Assembly (NCBI RefSeq): GCF_000384315.1
Contig: NZ_ARVW01000001.1
Span: forward strand, 4,340,157 to 4,404,156
Source of the DNA: Amycolatopsis nigrescens CSC17Ta-90
GTDB taxonomy: Bacteria; Actinomycetota; Actinomycetes; Mycobacteriales; Pseudonocardiaceae
Direction of reading: 5' to 3'
DNA: 64,000 nucleotides
The translations under genes and the position numbers were made by a program. Below the pieces are notes generated by a model. The model was not told the origin of the DNA. It was given only the letters and a program-made list of their open reading frames with translations, and made no database searches. Shown here piece after piece: positions 45,706 to 54,900 of the stretch (the first letter of the stretch is position 1; every line of letters begins with the position of its first letter).

Positions 45706-46335
45706 TCACTTCGTTGTGTCCACTGCGCTCTTTGTGTCCACTATGGACGAATAGTGCCGGATGGCAGGGGTGAGCACCGCGCAGACGGCGTCCGCCGCCT
45801 CGCCGGGGGAATGGGTGCGCAGCACCAGGTGGCTCAGCGAAAGTCGCACCACGCTCTCCGCGAGCAGTTCGGCGTACTCGGGGCGCAGCTGGGGCAGCCG
45901 CTCGCGGTAGTGGCCGGCGGCCAGCTCGGTGGCCGCGCGCAGGATCGGCTCGCCCTTGGTGGTCAGCAGCGGCAGCAGGTCTTCACCGGCCTCGGTGCCA
46001 AGTGCCGCGGCCACCAGGCGGTTCTCCCTGGCGTGCTCGATGGTGAAGGTGACCCCGGCGCGGATCGCGCCGGGCAGATCGGCGGCCTCGGCGAACCGCT
46101 GCCCGATGCCGTCGAGGAACTCCGCCGCGGTGCGCAGCGCGACCGCCTGCACCAGTGCGGACTTGCTGCCGAACTCGTTGTAGACGGTCTGCCGGCTCAC
46201 CCCGCTGTCGGCCGCGACGTCGGCCATCCGGAGGCCGGCGTAGCCCTTCTCGGGCAGCAGCGCGGTGGCCGCGTCGAGCAGCGTCTCGCGCAGGGAAGCC
46301 CTGGTCCGTTCGGTGAAGCTGGTGACCTCTGACAC
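45706..46335 (-). CDS. TetR family regulator paired with R2lox
   Basis: 209 residues from GTG 46335. N-terminal [23 protein letters not shown] at about 39-58 is textbook TetR. The effector domain is unassigned. First gene of a two-gene operon with the R2-like oxidase, and its promoter carries a perfect 8-bp dyad 9-35 nt upstream of the start, so autorepression is likely. M. tuberculosis Rv0232 is the apparent counterpart. Confidence 0.92.
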   Translation of the reverse strand: MSEVTSFTERTRASLRETLLDAATALLPEKGYAGLRMADVAADSGVSRQTVYNEFGSKSALVQAVALRTAAEFLDGIGQRFAEAADLPGAIRAGVTFTIEHARENRLVAAALGTEAGEDLLPLLTTKGEPILRAATELAAGHYRERLPQLRPEYAELLAESVVRLSLSHLVLRTHSPGEAADAVCAVLTPAIRHYSSIVDTKSAVDTTK

Positions 46336-46343
46336 ACCCTTAG

Positions 46344-46370
46344 CTTGACACGTGAGCCGTATGTGTCAAG
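46344..46370. promoter_or_regulatory. TetR operator-like dyad
   Basis: CTTGACAC (46344-46351) and GTGTCAAG (46363-46370) are exact inverse complements with an 11-bp spacer, lying 9-35 nt from the TetR GTG. TTGACA in each arm can serve as a -35 box on either strand, so repressor binding would block leftward and possibly rightward transcription. Confidence 0.75.
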
Positions 46371-46457
46371 TTCTTGTACCCAGTCCAGGGTTTTGTACAG
46401 AAGTCCACCAGGTAGTCGGCCGGGCTCCGGCGCTGGTCGAATGGTTACCTTGGTCTG

Positions 46458-47087
46458 GTGGGCATCACCGTGGGCTTCGACCTGGACATGACGCTGATCG
46501 ATCCGCGGCCAGGCATGGTCGCGGCGATGAACGCGCTCGCCGACGAGTGCGGGCTGCCGCTGGACGGGGAGGCGTTCGCGGCCAACCTCGGCCCGCCGCT
46601 GGACCACGTGCTGCGCGGGTTCGAGGCGCCGGAGGAGCGCATCCCCGGGCTGATCGACCGCTTCCGCGAGCTGTACCCAGGAATCGTGGTGCCGCGCACC
46701 GTCGGACTGCCCGGCGCGGCCGAGGCGCTGCGCGCGGTGCGCGGGCTCGGCGGCACCGTGCTGGTGGTCACCGGCAAGTACGCGCCGAACGCGGCGCTGC
46801 ACCTGGAGGCGCTCGGCCTCGAGGTGGACGAGCTGGTGGGCGAGCTGTGGTCCACGGAGAAGGCGACGGCGCTTCGTGCGCACCACGCGGTCGCGTACGT
46901 GGGCGACCATCTCGGCGACATCCGCGGTGCGCGGGCGGCCGGGGCGGTCGCGGTCGGCGTGACCACCGGGCCCTGCGACCGGGCGGAGCTGCTGGACGCG
47001 GGCGCGGACGTGGTCTTCGACGGGCTGGACGAGTTCCCCGGCTGGCTGGCCGCGAACGAGGGCCTGTTCGCCGGCGTGTCCCTCTAG
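46458..47087 (+). CDS. HAD family hydrolase
   Basis: 209 residues, GTG 46458. Motif I FDLDMTLIDPRPG (DxD nucleophile pair), motif II VLVVTGKYAPNAALHLEALG with the threonine, motif III lysine in STEKATALRA, motif IV AYVGDHLGDIRGARAAG. A small helical cap lies between motifs I and II (subclass I, as in phosphoglycolate phosphatase-like enzymes). Substrate unknown. Divergent from the TetR gene across the dyad operator; overlaps the convergent small membrane protein by 4 nt. Confidence 0.88.
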   Translation: MGITVGFDLDMTLIDPRPGMVAAMNALADECGLPLDGEAFAANLGPPLDHVLRGFEAPEERIPGLIDRFRELYPGIVVPRTVGLPGAAEALRAVRGLGGTVLVVTGKYAPNAALHLEALGLEVDELVGELWSTEKATALRAHHAVAYVGDHLGDIRGARAAGAVAVGVTTGPCDRAELLDAGADVVFDGLDEFPGWLAANEGLFAGVSL

Positions 47088-47323
47088 TCCTGCTGCCGCG
47101 CCTCGCGGACCAGCGCGATCAGGCCGAGCGCGAGGCCGAGCGGGGTGACCACCCCGGCGCCGAGGCTCAGCCAGACCGGCAGGTTTTCCAGGCCGGCGGC
47201 GAACAGCACGAACACCGCCACCACGGCCGCCATGCCCAACGCGAACAGGCCGATGCCGAGCCGCATCAGCAACGACTTGCGCGGCTCCGGCCGTGCCGTT
47301 GCCGAAGACGTCTCGGTATCCAT
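47084..47323 (-). CDS. Small two-helix membrane protein
   Basis: 79 residues from ATG 47323. Hydrophilic first 18 residues, then two transmembrane helices (about 20-44 and 49-71, [20 protein letters not shown] and [20 protein letters not shown]) and a short basic tail. No domain recognised. Divergent from the cspB-like gene. Ribosome site is weak, so confidence in the exact start is moderate. Confidence 0.65.
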   Translation of the reverse strand: MDTETSSATARPEPRKSLLMRLGIGLFALGMAAVVAVFVLFAAGLENLPVWLSLGAGVVTPLGLALGLIALVREARQQD

Positions 47324-47486
47324 GGGCAAAAGGGTAGCTGGTAGATATCTTCCTTCTCCCCGGAGTCGGCGGCGGGATAGGCTGGGGGGACGCGCGTCCT
47401 GGGTACGCCCTGGGCGCGTTCGTCGTGCACGGCCCGATTGGCGCGTGCGATTCGACCGCGGAAACACAGAAGGAACGGTGAGGGCA

Positions 47487-47873
47487 GTGCCGACCGGCAA
47501 GGTCAAGTGGTACGACGCGGAAAAGGGTTTCGGCTTCGTCACCCAGGATGGCGGCGACGACGTCTACATCCGCAAGACTGCGCTACCGGAAGGCGTGGCC
47601 GCACTCAAAGCCGGTCAGCGGCTGGAGTTCGGGGTCGCCGACGGCAGGCGCGGCCCGCAGGCCCTTTCGGTCCGGCTGCTCGACCCGCCGCCCTCGGTCG
47701 CGGAGGCGCGCCGCCGCCCCGCCGAAGAGCTGCACGGCCTCATCGAGGACATGATCAAGCTGCTGGAGCTCAAGGTCCAGCCGGACCTGCGGCGCAACCG
47801 CTACCCGGATCGCAAGAACACCAAGCGCATCGCCGAAGTGATGCGCGCGGTCGCCAGGGACCTGGACCCGTGA
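47487..47873 (+). CDS. cspB: Cold-shock domain protein with C-terminal helical extension (CspB-like)
   Basis: 128 residues from GTG 47487 (GTG 47478 possible). N-terminal cold-shock domain: [20 protein letters not shown] (RNP1), [10 protein letters not shown] (RNP2 region) and [20 protein letters not shown]. The extension of about 60 residues ([39 protein letters not shown]) matches the arrangement of mycobacterial CspB (Rv0871), which is longer than classical 67-residue Csp proteins. It binds single-stranded nucleic acid and likely acts as an RNA chaperone. Confidence 0.9.
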   Translation: MPTGKVKWYDAEKGFGFVTQDGGDDVYIRKTALPEGVAALKAGQRLEFGVADGRRGPQALSVRLLDPPPSVAEARRRPAEELHGLIEDMIKLLELKVQPDLRRNRYPDRKNTKRIAEVMRAVARDLDP

Positions 47874-47877
47874 TCCG

Positions 47878-48375
47878 CTAGGCCGGCTGGACCTGCAGGG
47901 ACCAGACGGCCCTGGCGACGAGCTGCGGCTGCCCGTCCTCGTCGAGGGCGGGCTGGCCGGACTCGTCCGCGGCGTAGGCGGCGCCGAGCTGCTGGACCTC
48001 CACCACCACCAGCTGGCCGTCCGAGCCGTTCGCGGACGCGGTGTAGGCGAACTGCTTGCCGTTGGTGAAGGTCTCCTGCTTCACCGGCTGCAGCTCACCC
48101 TTGGCGTTGGTGTACTGGACGTTGACCACCCACGGGGTCTCCGCGACCTCGGAGGGCACCGAGATCTGCACGGGCTGGCCGGCCCGCACCTTCAGCTGTG
48201 CCTTCGCGCCGTCGTTCTGCTCGCACTTCTGGACCTTCGCGTCGCAGTGGATCATCGGCGCCGCCTCCACCGTGTTGCCGTCGGCGAAGAAGGTCACCTG
48301 GGGTGGGCCCGGCGTCGAGCACCCGGCGAGCACCAGCGCGGCGGCGGCGAACAGGAGCGGCAGACGAAGTCGCAT
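47878..48375 (-). CDS. DUF2771 lipoprotein
   Basis: 165 residues from ATG 48375. Signal peptide with lipobox LAGCS, then a beta-rich exported domain: PPQVTFFADGNTVEAAPMIH, CDAKVQKCEQNDGA with two cysteines, AGQPVQISVPSEVAETPWVV and a C-terminal WSLQVQP. DUF2771 proteins are surface lipoproteins of unknown role in mycolic-acid bacteria and relatives; the equivalent position in M. tuberculosis is Rv0875c. Converges on cspB with a 4-nt gap. Confidence 0.82.
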   Translation of the reverse strand: MRLRLPLLFAAAALVLAGCSTPGPPQVTFFADGNTVEAAPMIHCDAKVQKCEQNDGAKAQLKVRAGQPVQISVPSEVAETPWVVNVQYTNAKGELQPVKQETFTNGKQFAYTASANGSDGQLVVVEVQQLGAAYAADESGQPALDEDGQPQLVARAVWSLQVQPA

Positions 48376-48422
48376 ACCCGGAAGATATCGCGGGGCCCGC
48401 GCCGGATCCCTGGCGACTACGT

Positions 48423-48464
48423 CGTGAGTGAAAAGTGTTGCCTTGGCAACACTTTTCACTCACG
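48423..48464. repeat. 42-bp palindromic element, copy 3 (perfect)
   Basis: Two exactly complementary 20-bp arms (left arm CGTGAGTGAAAAGTGTTGCC) around TT. It lies between the MFS and DUF2771 genes, and the MFS stop codon (48460-48462 on the minus strand) is inside its arm. Confidence 0.95.
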
Positions 48465-50382
48465 AGCGGGCTGGGCGCACTGGTGGTGGGCTGTCGGTGG
48501 CCTGCGGCCGCAGCGGCCGGTCGCCGCCGAGGCCGGGGATCAGCGAAGTGCCCTTGCGCACCAGGTAGGTCTGCACCAGACCGAGCACCAGCAGCGCCGA
48601 GACGGTGAGGAAGCCGATCCAGTACGTGGGCGGCAGCAGCAGCCCGATCGCGCCGCCGAAGCACCATGCCATCTGCAGCACGGTCTCCGAGCGGCCGAAC
48701 GCGGACGCGCGGGACTCCTCGGGCAGGTCCTCCTGGATCACCGCGTCCAGGCTGATCTTGGCCAGTGCGCTGGCGGTGGAGCCGACCAGCCCGACGATCG
48801 CGGCGGTGGCGAGGCCGTCCAGGATCGCCGCCAGGATGGTGGACGCCAGCGCGGCGGCCACGCAGCCGAGCACCACCTGGTCCGGTTTGCCGAAGTGCAG
48901 CCGGGAGCCGATCGCGTTGCCGACGAACCCGCCGATCCCGGCCGCGGCACCGACCACGCCGAGCAGCAGCAGCTGCATGAACGGGCTCACCCCGTCCTGT
49001 TCGGCGTGCGCCTTCACGGCGAAGGCGGCGAACATCATCAGGAACCCGGTGAGCACCCTGATCGTGCCGTTGGCCCAGAGCGAAACCACGATCTGGCGGC
49101 CCATCGGCTGGCGTTTCTTCTTCGCGGATTTTCGCTCCGGATGGGCGGCGAAGGACGCGGGCACCTCGCCTTCGGTGACCTCCACCCAGGACGGGATCCG
49201 CATGCCCTGCACCGCGCCGACCGCGCAGATCGCGGCGGCGAACCACAGCGCGCCCGACGAGCCGAAGATGCCGTTGAACCCGCTCGCGATCGCGCCGAAC
49301 ACCCCGCCGGCGATCAACCCGAACACGGTCAGCCTGGCGTTGGTCTTGGACAGGGTGATCTCCGGTGGCAGCACTCTCGGTGTGACCGCCGCCTTGAGCA
49401 CCATGAACGACTTCGACAGCACCATCTTGCCCAGCGCGGCCGGGTACAGCCCCCAGTCGTTGAAGTGCAGCGCCATCAGCACGCACATCAACGCCTGGCC
49501 GGCGGAGACCACGCACAGGGCCAGCCGCCTGCCGCGCTGGATCCGGTCCAGCGCCGGCCCGATCACCGGCGCCACCAGCGCGAAGGGCGCGATGGTGATC
49601 AGCAGGTAGAGCGCGACCTTGCCTTTGCTCTCCCCGCTCGCCGCGGCGAAGAACAGGGTGTTCGCCAGCGCGATCATCATCGCCGCGTCGCTGGCGTAGT
49701 TCAGCATGGTCGCGTAGGTCAGCGAGGTCAGCCCGGAACGGTCCGCGCCGTCCGCCTTGGTGGCGCGCTGGAAGGCGTCCACCGCCTGTCCGGTCAGCTG
49801 CCTGCCGCGCAGCGCCGCCACTCTGGTGACGGTGATCTTCTTCGGCAGCCGCGGCAGGCTGCCCGCGCCGGCCGTGGTCCGGTGCTCGGTTTCGGGTTCC
49901 GCGTCGCGCGGCTCACCGGCGTAGCCGTCGGTGTTGTACCGCTCGTAGTCGCCGGAGTTCCCGTAGTAGCCGCCGGGCGGCGGCGGTGGCTCGCGCCTCG
50001 GGGGTGGTGGCGGTGGTGGCTCGCGGTGCACCGGCTGGGTCCGCCACATCGACGGGTCCGGCGGCGGAGGCGGCGGGTAAGGCCGCGCGCCCCGGTGCGG
50101 GGGTGGGGCGTGGCCAAGCGGGATGGCCCCGGTCGGCGCCTCGTCGGCGGTGGGCACCGGTGGCACTGGTGGTACCGGTGGCACTGGTGGCTCTGCCGGC
50201 ATCTGCCGAGTAGGCGGCTTGGGGCTGTCGTCGTAGAACCGGCTCGGCGGCTCGACCGGCGCCCGCCAGGACGGCGCGCGCCCGGAGCCGGGCTCGGGTG
50301 TCCACTTGCGCTTGCTCTTGCGCCCGGCACGCCCCTTGCCCGAGCGGCCGAACAGGCCGCCGGAGCCACCAGAACGCGTCAT
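48460..50382 (-). CDS. MFS transporter with long proline-rich cytoplasmic N-terminus
   Basis: 640 residues, ATG 50382 with GAAGG upstream. Residues 1-190 are hydrophilic and Pro/Gly/Arg-rich, including a short VPPVPPVPPVP repeat, then about twelve TM helices (from TYATMLNYASDAAMMIALAN on). The motif-A like loop is PALDRIQRGRRLAL. Substrate unknown. Matches Rv0876c of the mycobacterial block in position and type (from memory). The stop codon is provided by the 42-bp palindrome, so the C-terminal residues may have been altered by its insertion. Confidence 0.85.
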   Translation of the reverse strand: MTRSGGSGGLFGRSGKGRAGRKSKRKWTPEPGSGRAPSWRAPVEPPSRFYDDSPKPPTRQMPAEPPVPPVPPVPPVPTADEAPTGAIPLGHAPPPHRGARPYPPPPPPDPSMWRTQPVHREPPPPPPPRREPPPPPGGYYGNSGDYERYNTDGYAGEPRDAEPETEHRTTAGAGSLPRLPKKITVTRVAALRGRQLTGQAVDAFQRATKADGADRSGLTSLTYATMLNYASDAAMMIALANTLFFAAASGESKGKVALYLLITIAPFALVAPVIGPALDRIQRGRRLALCVVSAGQALMCVLMALHFNDWGLYPAALGKMVLSKSFMVLKAAVTPRVLPPEITLSKTNARLTVFGLIAGGVFGAIASGFNGIFGSSGALWFAAAICAVGAVQGMRIPSWVEVTEGEVPASFAAHPERKSAKKKRQPMGRQIVVSLWANGTIRVLTGFLMMFAAFAVKAHAEQDGVSPFMQLLLLGVVGAAAGIGGFVGNAIGSRLHFGKPDQVVLGCVAAALASTILAAILDGLATAAIVGLVGSTASALAKISLDAVIQEDLPEESRASAFGRSETVLQMAWCFGGAIGLLLPPTYWIGFLTVSALLVLGLVQTYLVRKGTSLIPGLGGDRPLRPQATDSPPPVRPARS

Positions 50383-50421
50383 ACCTTCAATCCTGCCGTA
50401 CTCAGGGGTGATCTCGCCGGT

Positions 50422-51213
50422 TCACGGCGAGACCGGGACCAGTTTCACCCGGAACATCTTGGGCCACAGCTTGCCGGTGAGCAGAAACTGGTCGGTGCCC
50501 GGGATGGCCGCGACGCCGTTCAGCACGTCCGCGCCCCGCCGTTCCGCATCGGTGAGCAGGCCGGAGGCGTCGATCTGCGCGGTGACCTGCCCGGTGTCCG
50601 GGTCGATCCGCAGGATCCGGTCCGAGTGCCAAACGTTTGCGTAGACCGCGTCGCCGACGCACTCCAGTTCGTTCAGCTGATCGGCCGGCCCGTCCGCGGT
50701 CCGAACCCGGACCCGGCCGGTCTCGGTGAACTCGCGGGGATCGCGGAAGGTCAGCTCGGCCGAGCCGTCGCTCATCACCAGCCGGTCGCGGCCCTGCTGG
50801 TGGCACAGGCCCCAGCCCTCGCCCCGATATTCGACCCGGCGCTGCTCGGCGAGCGTGCGCGCGTCCCGCTGGATGGCGACGCCGTTCTTCCAGGTCAGCT
50901 GCCAGAGGGACGGGCCGGTCACGGTGATGCCCTCGCCGAACAGCGGCGATGGCAGTTCGACCTTGGTCACCGGCTGGGCGCCCGGCGGGCCGGCGCGCAC
51001 GGACGATCGTCCTTCCAGGCCGGTGCCTTCGTACAGGGTGCCGCCGGAAAGTTCGAGGCCCTGGGTGAACGCTGCGGAGTCGTGCGGTAACACTTCGACC
51101 ACCTCGGCCCGCAGCGATTCGGTACGGGGGGCGGCACTGGACGGCGCCGGGGCGGCCGCGCAGCCGGTGAGCGCCACGACGACAACGGCGGGAATGAGCA
51201 AAAGACAGCGCAC
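50422..51213 (-). CDS. Glutaminyl-peptide cyclotransferase-like lipoprotein (plant/bacterial propeller type)
   Basis: 263 residues from GTG 51213. Lipobox LTGC after a short leader (MRCLLLIPAVVVVA). The five-bladed propeller of plant-type glutaminyl cyclase follows: EVLPHDSAAFTQGLELSGGT, YEGTGLEGRSSVR, LTWKNGVAIQRDARTL, EGWGLCHQQGRDRLVMSDGS, NELECVGDAVYANVWHSDRI and DVLNGVAAIPGTDQFLLTGK. The catalytic glutamate of LNELE is present. It converts N-terminal glutamine to pyroglutamate on exported peptides or proteins. Divergent from DUF3027. Confidence 0.88.
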   Translation of the reverse strand: MRCLLLIPAVVVVALTGCAAAPAPSSAAPRTESLRAEVVEVLPHDSAAFTQGLELSGGTLYEGTGLEGRSSVRAGPPGAQPVTKVELPSPLFGEGITVTGPSLWQLTWKNGVAIQRDARTLAEQRRVEYRGEGWGLCHQQGRDRLVMSDGSAELTFRDPREFTETGRVRVRTADGPADQLNELECVGDAVYANVWHSDRILRIDPDTGQVTAQIDASGLLTDAERRGADVLNGVAAIPGTDQFLLTGKLWPKMFRVKLVPVSP

Positions 51214-51265
51214 GCGTTCCAGCCTGACACGACCGGGCGGCGGTGCGTGCTGCACAATTGGGTAC

Positions 51266-52063
51266 ATGACCCTGCTGCTCACCCTCGATGACGGCTCGAT
51301 CCAGCGATCACTGGCCGAAGCCGTGGAGACGGCGCGCGCGGCCGCGGTGGAGGAGACCGATCCGGCGCAGGTCGGCGCGCACGCCGGGGTCGAGCGTGAG
51401 GACGCGGTTTCGGCCACCCATCTGTTCGAGGCGGAGGTGCCCGGCTACCGGGGCTGGCACTGGTCGGTCACCGTGGCGACCGCGGGTCCCGGCGAACCCG
51501 TGACGGTCAGCGAGGTGGTGCTGCGTCCCGGCCCGGACGCGCGGGTGGCGCCGAAGTGGGTGCCGTGGGAACGCCGGGTGCGCCCCGGCGACCTCGGCGT
51601 CGGCGACATCTTCCCGACCGACTCCGACGACCCGAGGCTGGCGCCGGCCTATCTGGCTTCCGACGATCCGGCGGTGGAAGAGGTCGCCCGCGACGTCGGG
51701 CTCGGCCGGGTGCACGTGCTTTCGCGCTACGGCAGGGAAGACGCGGCCTCGCGTTGGCGTGCCGGCGAGTTCGGCCCGCGGTCCGACATGGCCCGCAGCG
51801 CGCCGGACGTCTGCGGCACCTGTGGTTTCTTCCTGCCGGTCGCCGGTTCGATGCGCGGCGCGTTCGGCGTCTGCGCCAACGACATCTCGCCCGCTGACGG
51901 GCACGCGGTGAACGTGGAGTACGGCTGCGGCGCGCATTCCGAGATCGAGGTCGAGGTCAGCTCGTCGATCCCGGTGGCCGAGCTGGTCTACGACGACTCG
52001 CTGCTCGACATGGAACCGGTAGAGGAGCTTGAGCGAGCCAGTGAGCCTGCCGCACGGGCCTGA
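51266..52063 (+). CDS. DUF3027 protein
   Basis: 265 residues from ATG 51266. DUF3027 hallmarks: GYRGWHWSVTVATAGPGEPV and SEVVLRPGPDARVAPKWVPW, then GDLGVGDIFPTDSDDPRL, and a zinc-knuckle-like VCGTCGFFLPVAGSMRGAFG plus GVCANDISPADGHAVNVEYG with CGAHSE, together forming a four-cysteine set. Possibly nucleic-acid or protein binding; actual role unknown. Mycobacterial counterpart Rv0883c. Its stop overlaps the sacsin-like gene start by 35 nt. Confidence 0.85.
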   Translation: MTLLLTLDDGSIQRSLAEAVETARAAAVEETDPAQVGAHAGVEREDAVSATHLFEAEVPGYRGWHWSVTVATAGPGEPVTVSEVVLRPGPDARVAPKWVPWERRVRPGDLGVGDIFPTDSDDPRLAPAYLASDDPAVEEVARDVGLGRVHVLSRYGREDAASRWRAGEFGPRSDMARSAPDVCGTCGFFLPVAGSMRGAFGVCANDISPADGHAVNVEYGCGAHSEIEVEVSSSIPVAELVYDDSLLDMEPVEELERASEPAARA

Positions 52064-54887
52064 CCCGTTCGGCACCGAGGCGTTGCGCGACTCGGTGCTG
52101 CGTGCCTGGCGGGACTCGCCGACCAGGTTCACCGAGGACACCAACGCCGAGGGCGACCTGCGCGCCGGCGGCTACCGCGACCGGCTGCTGGTGGAGCTGG
52201 CGCAGAACGCCGCCGACGCGGCCGCGGCCGCCGGCACCCCCGGCGTGCTCCGGCTGTCCGTTGTGGACGGTGAGCTGCGGGCCGCGAACACCGGCGCGCC
52301 GCTGGACGCGGCCGGGGTGGCGTCGCTCTCCTCGCTGCGTGCGTCCGCGAAGAGCGGTGAGACGGTCGGCCGGTTCGGGGTCGGTTTCGCCGCGGTGCTC
52401 GCGGTGACTTCCGCGCCGCGGGTGGTCTCGCGCACCGGCGGCGTGGCCTTCTCCGAGGAACGCACCCGCGCCGCGGCCGGGCGTACCGGCGTGGTGCCGG
52501 TGCTGCGGCTGCCGTGGCCGGTGGACGAGCGGGAGCCCGCGCTGCCGGCCGGGTTCGACACCGAGGTCCGGTTGCCGCTGTCCGCGCCGGATGACGGCCT
52601 GCTGGAGCGGCTGTCCGCGGAGGCAGAGGACCTGCTGCTGGCCTTGCCGTGGCTGGCCAGGATCGAGCTCGGCGAGGATGTCTGGACGAGGACCGAGTCG
52701 GACGGCGTGCTGGTGGTGGGCGCGCCGGACGGCGGCACCCGGCGCTGGCTGACCCACGCCACCGAAACCTGCGTCTGGGCGGTCCCGGTGACCGGCGACG
52801 GCGCCCCGGTCCCGCTGGAGTCCGGCGTGCTGCACGCGCCGACGCCGACCGACGAGCGGCTTTCCCTGCCGGCCAGGCTGATCGCCTCGGTGCCGATCGA
52901 GCCGTCCCGGCGGCGGGTGCTGCCCGGTGCAGGGGTGCGCGCAGCCCTGTCCGCGGCGGCGGCCGCCTACCCCGGCCTCGTCCGCGAGCTGCCTGCCCGG
53001 CACCGGATGGCGCTGGTGCCGCGCGCCGGATTCCCACTGTCCGAAGTGGACGGTGAGCTGCGAGAGCTGGTACTGGCCAGGCTGGCGGACACGCCGTGGC
53101 TGCCCTCGGCGGCGGGACCCGACCTGACCGGCACCCGCGCGAAGGTGCTGTCCGCCGACTCCCCGGCGCTGATCCCGCTGCTGGCCGAGCTGGTCACCGG
53201 GCTCGCCGCGGTGCCGTTCTGCGGCCACGAGCCGGCCAGGGTGCTCGCCGTGGCCGGGGCCGAGCAGCTGACCGTGGCCGAGGTGGTCGAGCTGCTCACC
53301 GGCGTCGACCGGGAGCCCGGCTGGTGGCGGTCGCTCTACGACGCGCTGCTTCCCCTGGTCGAGGCGCACACGATGGCCGCGGACGAGCTCGGCGGGCTGC
53401 CGGTGCCGCTGGCCGATGGCCGCACGCTGCCGGGTCCGCGTGGCGCGCTGCTGTTCGGTGCCGACCCGGGGCTGCTCGAGCTTCTGTCCGAAGTGGACGT
53501 CGCCGGGCTGCGGCTGGTGCACCCGGACGCCGCGCATGCCCTGCTGGAAAAGCTGGGCGCCAAGCACGTGGAGGCCGCGGACCTGCTTGACGCGCCAGCG
53601 CTGCGCGACGCCGTGCAGCGCAGCGTCGAGGATGCACTGTCTGGTTTGGACACTCTGCCGCTGGCCGGCGCGGTGCTGCGGCTGGTGGCCGAGGTCGGCG
53701 CGGTGGACACCGGCTGGCTCGGCGCGCTCGCGCTGCCCGCGGAGGACGGCTGGCGCCGGGCCGACGAGCTGGTGCTGCCGGGGTCGCCGCTGCTGGAGGT
53801 GTTCGATCCCGAGGCGTTCGGTGCGGACGCCGCGCTCGACGTGCTCGAAGGGGACTTCGCCGAGGACTGGCCGGAAGAGACGTTGAAGGCGGCCGGGGTG
53901 CTCGGCGGCTTCAAGGTGCTCGCCGACGACGAGCCGGTCGAACCGGACCACGGGCTGCCGGAAGAGGCGGACTGGTGGGCGTCGCACGAGGAACCGCCGG
54001 GCAGGCTGCTCGCCGTGCGGGATCTGGACCTGGTCGCCGACGATGCCTGGCCGGCCGCGCTCCGGCTGCTGGCGTCGGAGCCGGAGACCTGGCGGGCGCT
54101 GACCGTGCCCGGCGGGCACACCGGCTGGTGGCTGGCCAGGTACGCGCTGCTGGCCGGGCGCGCGCCGCTGGACTGGCGGGCCGCCGATGCGGATGGCCTT
54201 GCCGGGCTGTTCGACCCGGTGCCCGAGCTGGGCCTGCGCCCGGAGCTGCTGGCCGCGGCCGGGGTCCGGCAACGGCTGGTGCTGGCGGACGCGGAGGACG
54301 TGGCCGATCTGCTGGACCGCCTCGGCGACCAGGACCGGAAGCCCTCACCCGGCCTGGTGCTGCGCGCCTACACCGCGCTGGCCGACGCTTTCACGGGTGA
54401 GCCGATCTCGCCGGAGAACGTGCGCACGCTGGATGGGTCCGTTGTGGACGCCGACCGCGCGATGGTGCTGGACCAGCCGTGGCTGCTCGGCGTGTGGCCG
54501 TCCGGTCGGCTGGTCGCCGCCGCGGACGGGGACGGCCGCGCGCACCGGCTGGCCGAGCTGCTGGACCTGCCGCTGGCAGGAGAGCGGACGAAGGCCGAAG
54601 TCGATTCGCCCGGCGAGTACCTGCCGTGGCGGGAGCTGCCCGCGATCGGTGAGGTGGCCGAGCTGCTGGACCTGCCGTTGCCGGAGGGCGGCCTGCTGGT
54701 GCACGAGCGGCTCACCGTGGCACTCGACGGCGACACGCACGTCGTGCCCTGGTGGTCCGGCGAGCGGCTGCACGCCGAGGACAGCCCGGCCGGCCTGGCC
54801 CGCGCCTTCGCCTGGGCCGCTGCCCGCTGGCCCGACCGCCACCTGATCGCCGCCCTCCTCGACGACCCCACCCAACTCCTCGCCTAA
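52029..54887 (+). CDS. Sacsin-like GHKL ATPase
   Basis: 952 residues from TTG 52029, or 948 from GTG 52041; GAGGAG lies 1 and 13 nt away respectively, so the start is uncertain. An Hsp90/sacsin-type ATP-binding domain covers residues 30-250: N-box RDRLLVELAQNAADAAAAAG (Asn60), a G1 box with NTG in place of DxG, and lid glycines GRFGVGFAAVLAV. The remaining 700 residues are Leu/Ala/Asp-rich repeats without known domains. Sacsin-like proteins are thought to be chaperones; bacterial members are little studied. Translationally coupled to DUF3027, so they may work together. Confidence 0.82.
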   Translation: MSEPVSLPHGPDPFGTEALRDSVLRAWRDSPTRFTEDTNAEGDLRAGGYRDRLLVELAQNAADAAAAAGTPGVLRLSVVDGELRAANTGAPLDAAGVASLSSLRASAKSGETVGRFGVGFAAVLAVTSAPRVVSRTGGVAFSEERTRAAAGRTGVVPVLRLPWPVDEREPALPAGFDTEVRLPLSAPDDGLLERLSAEAEDLLLALPWLARIELGEDVWTRTESDGVLVVGAPDGGTRRWLTHATETCVWAVPVTGDGAPVPLESGVLHAPTPTDERLSLPARLIASVPIEPSRRRVLPGAGVRAALSAAAAAYPGLVRELPARHRMALVPRAGFPLSEVDGELRELVLARLADTPWLPSAAGPDLTGTRAKVLSADSPALIPLLAELVTGLAAVPFCGHEPARVLAVAGAEQLTVAEVVELLTGVDREPGWWRSLYDALLPLVEAHTMAADELGGLPVPLADGRTLPGPRGALLFGADPGLLELLSEVDVAGLRLVHPDAAHALLEKLGAKHVEAADLLDAPALRDAVQRSVEDALSGLDTLPLAGAVLRLVAEVGAVDTGWLGALALPAEDGWRRADELVLPGSPLLEVFDPEAFGADAALDVLEGDFAEDWPEETLKAAGVLGGFKVLADDEPVEPDHGLPEEADWWASHEEPPGRLLAVRDLDLVADDAWPAALRLLASEPETWRALTVPGGHTGWWLARYALLAGRAPLDWRAADADGLAGLFDPVPELGLRPELLAAAGVRQRLVLADAEDVADLLDRLGDQDRKPSPGLVLRAYTALADAFTGEPISPENVRTLDGSVVDADRAMVLDQPWLLGVWPSGRLVAAADGDGRAHRLAELLDLPLAGERTKAEVDSPGEYLPWRELPAIGEVAELLDLPLPEGGLLVHERLTVALDGDTHVVPWWSGERLHAEDSPAGLARAFAWAAARWPDRHLIAALLDDPTQLLA

Positions 54888-54900
54888 CCCGGCCACCTCC

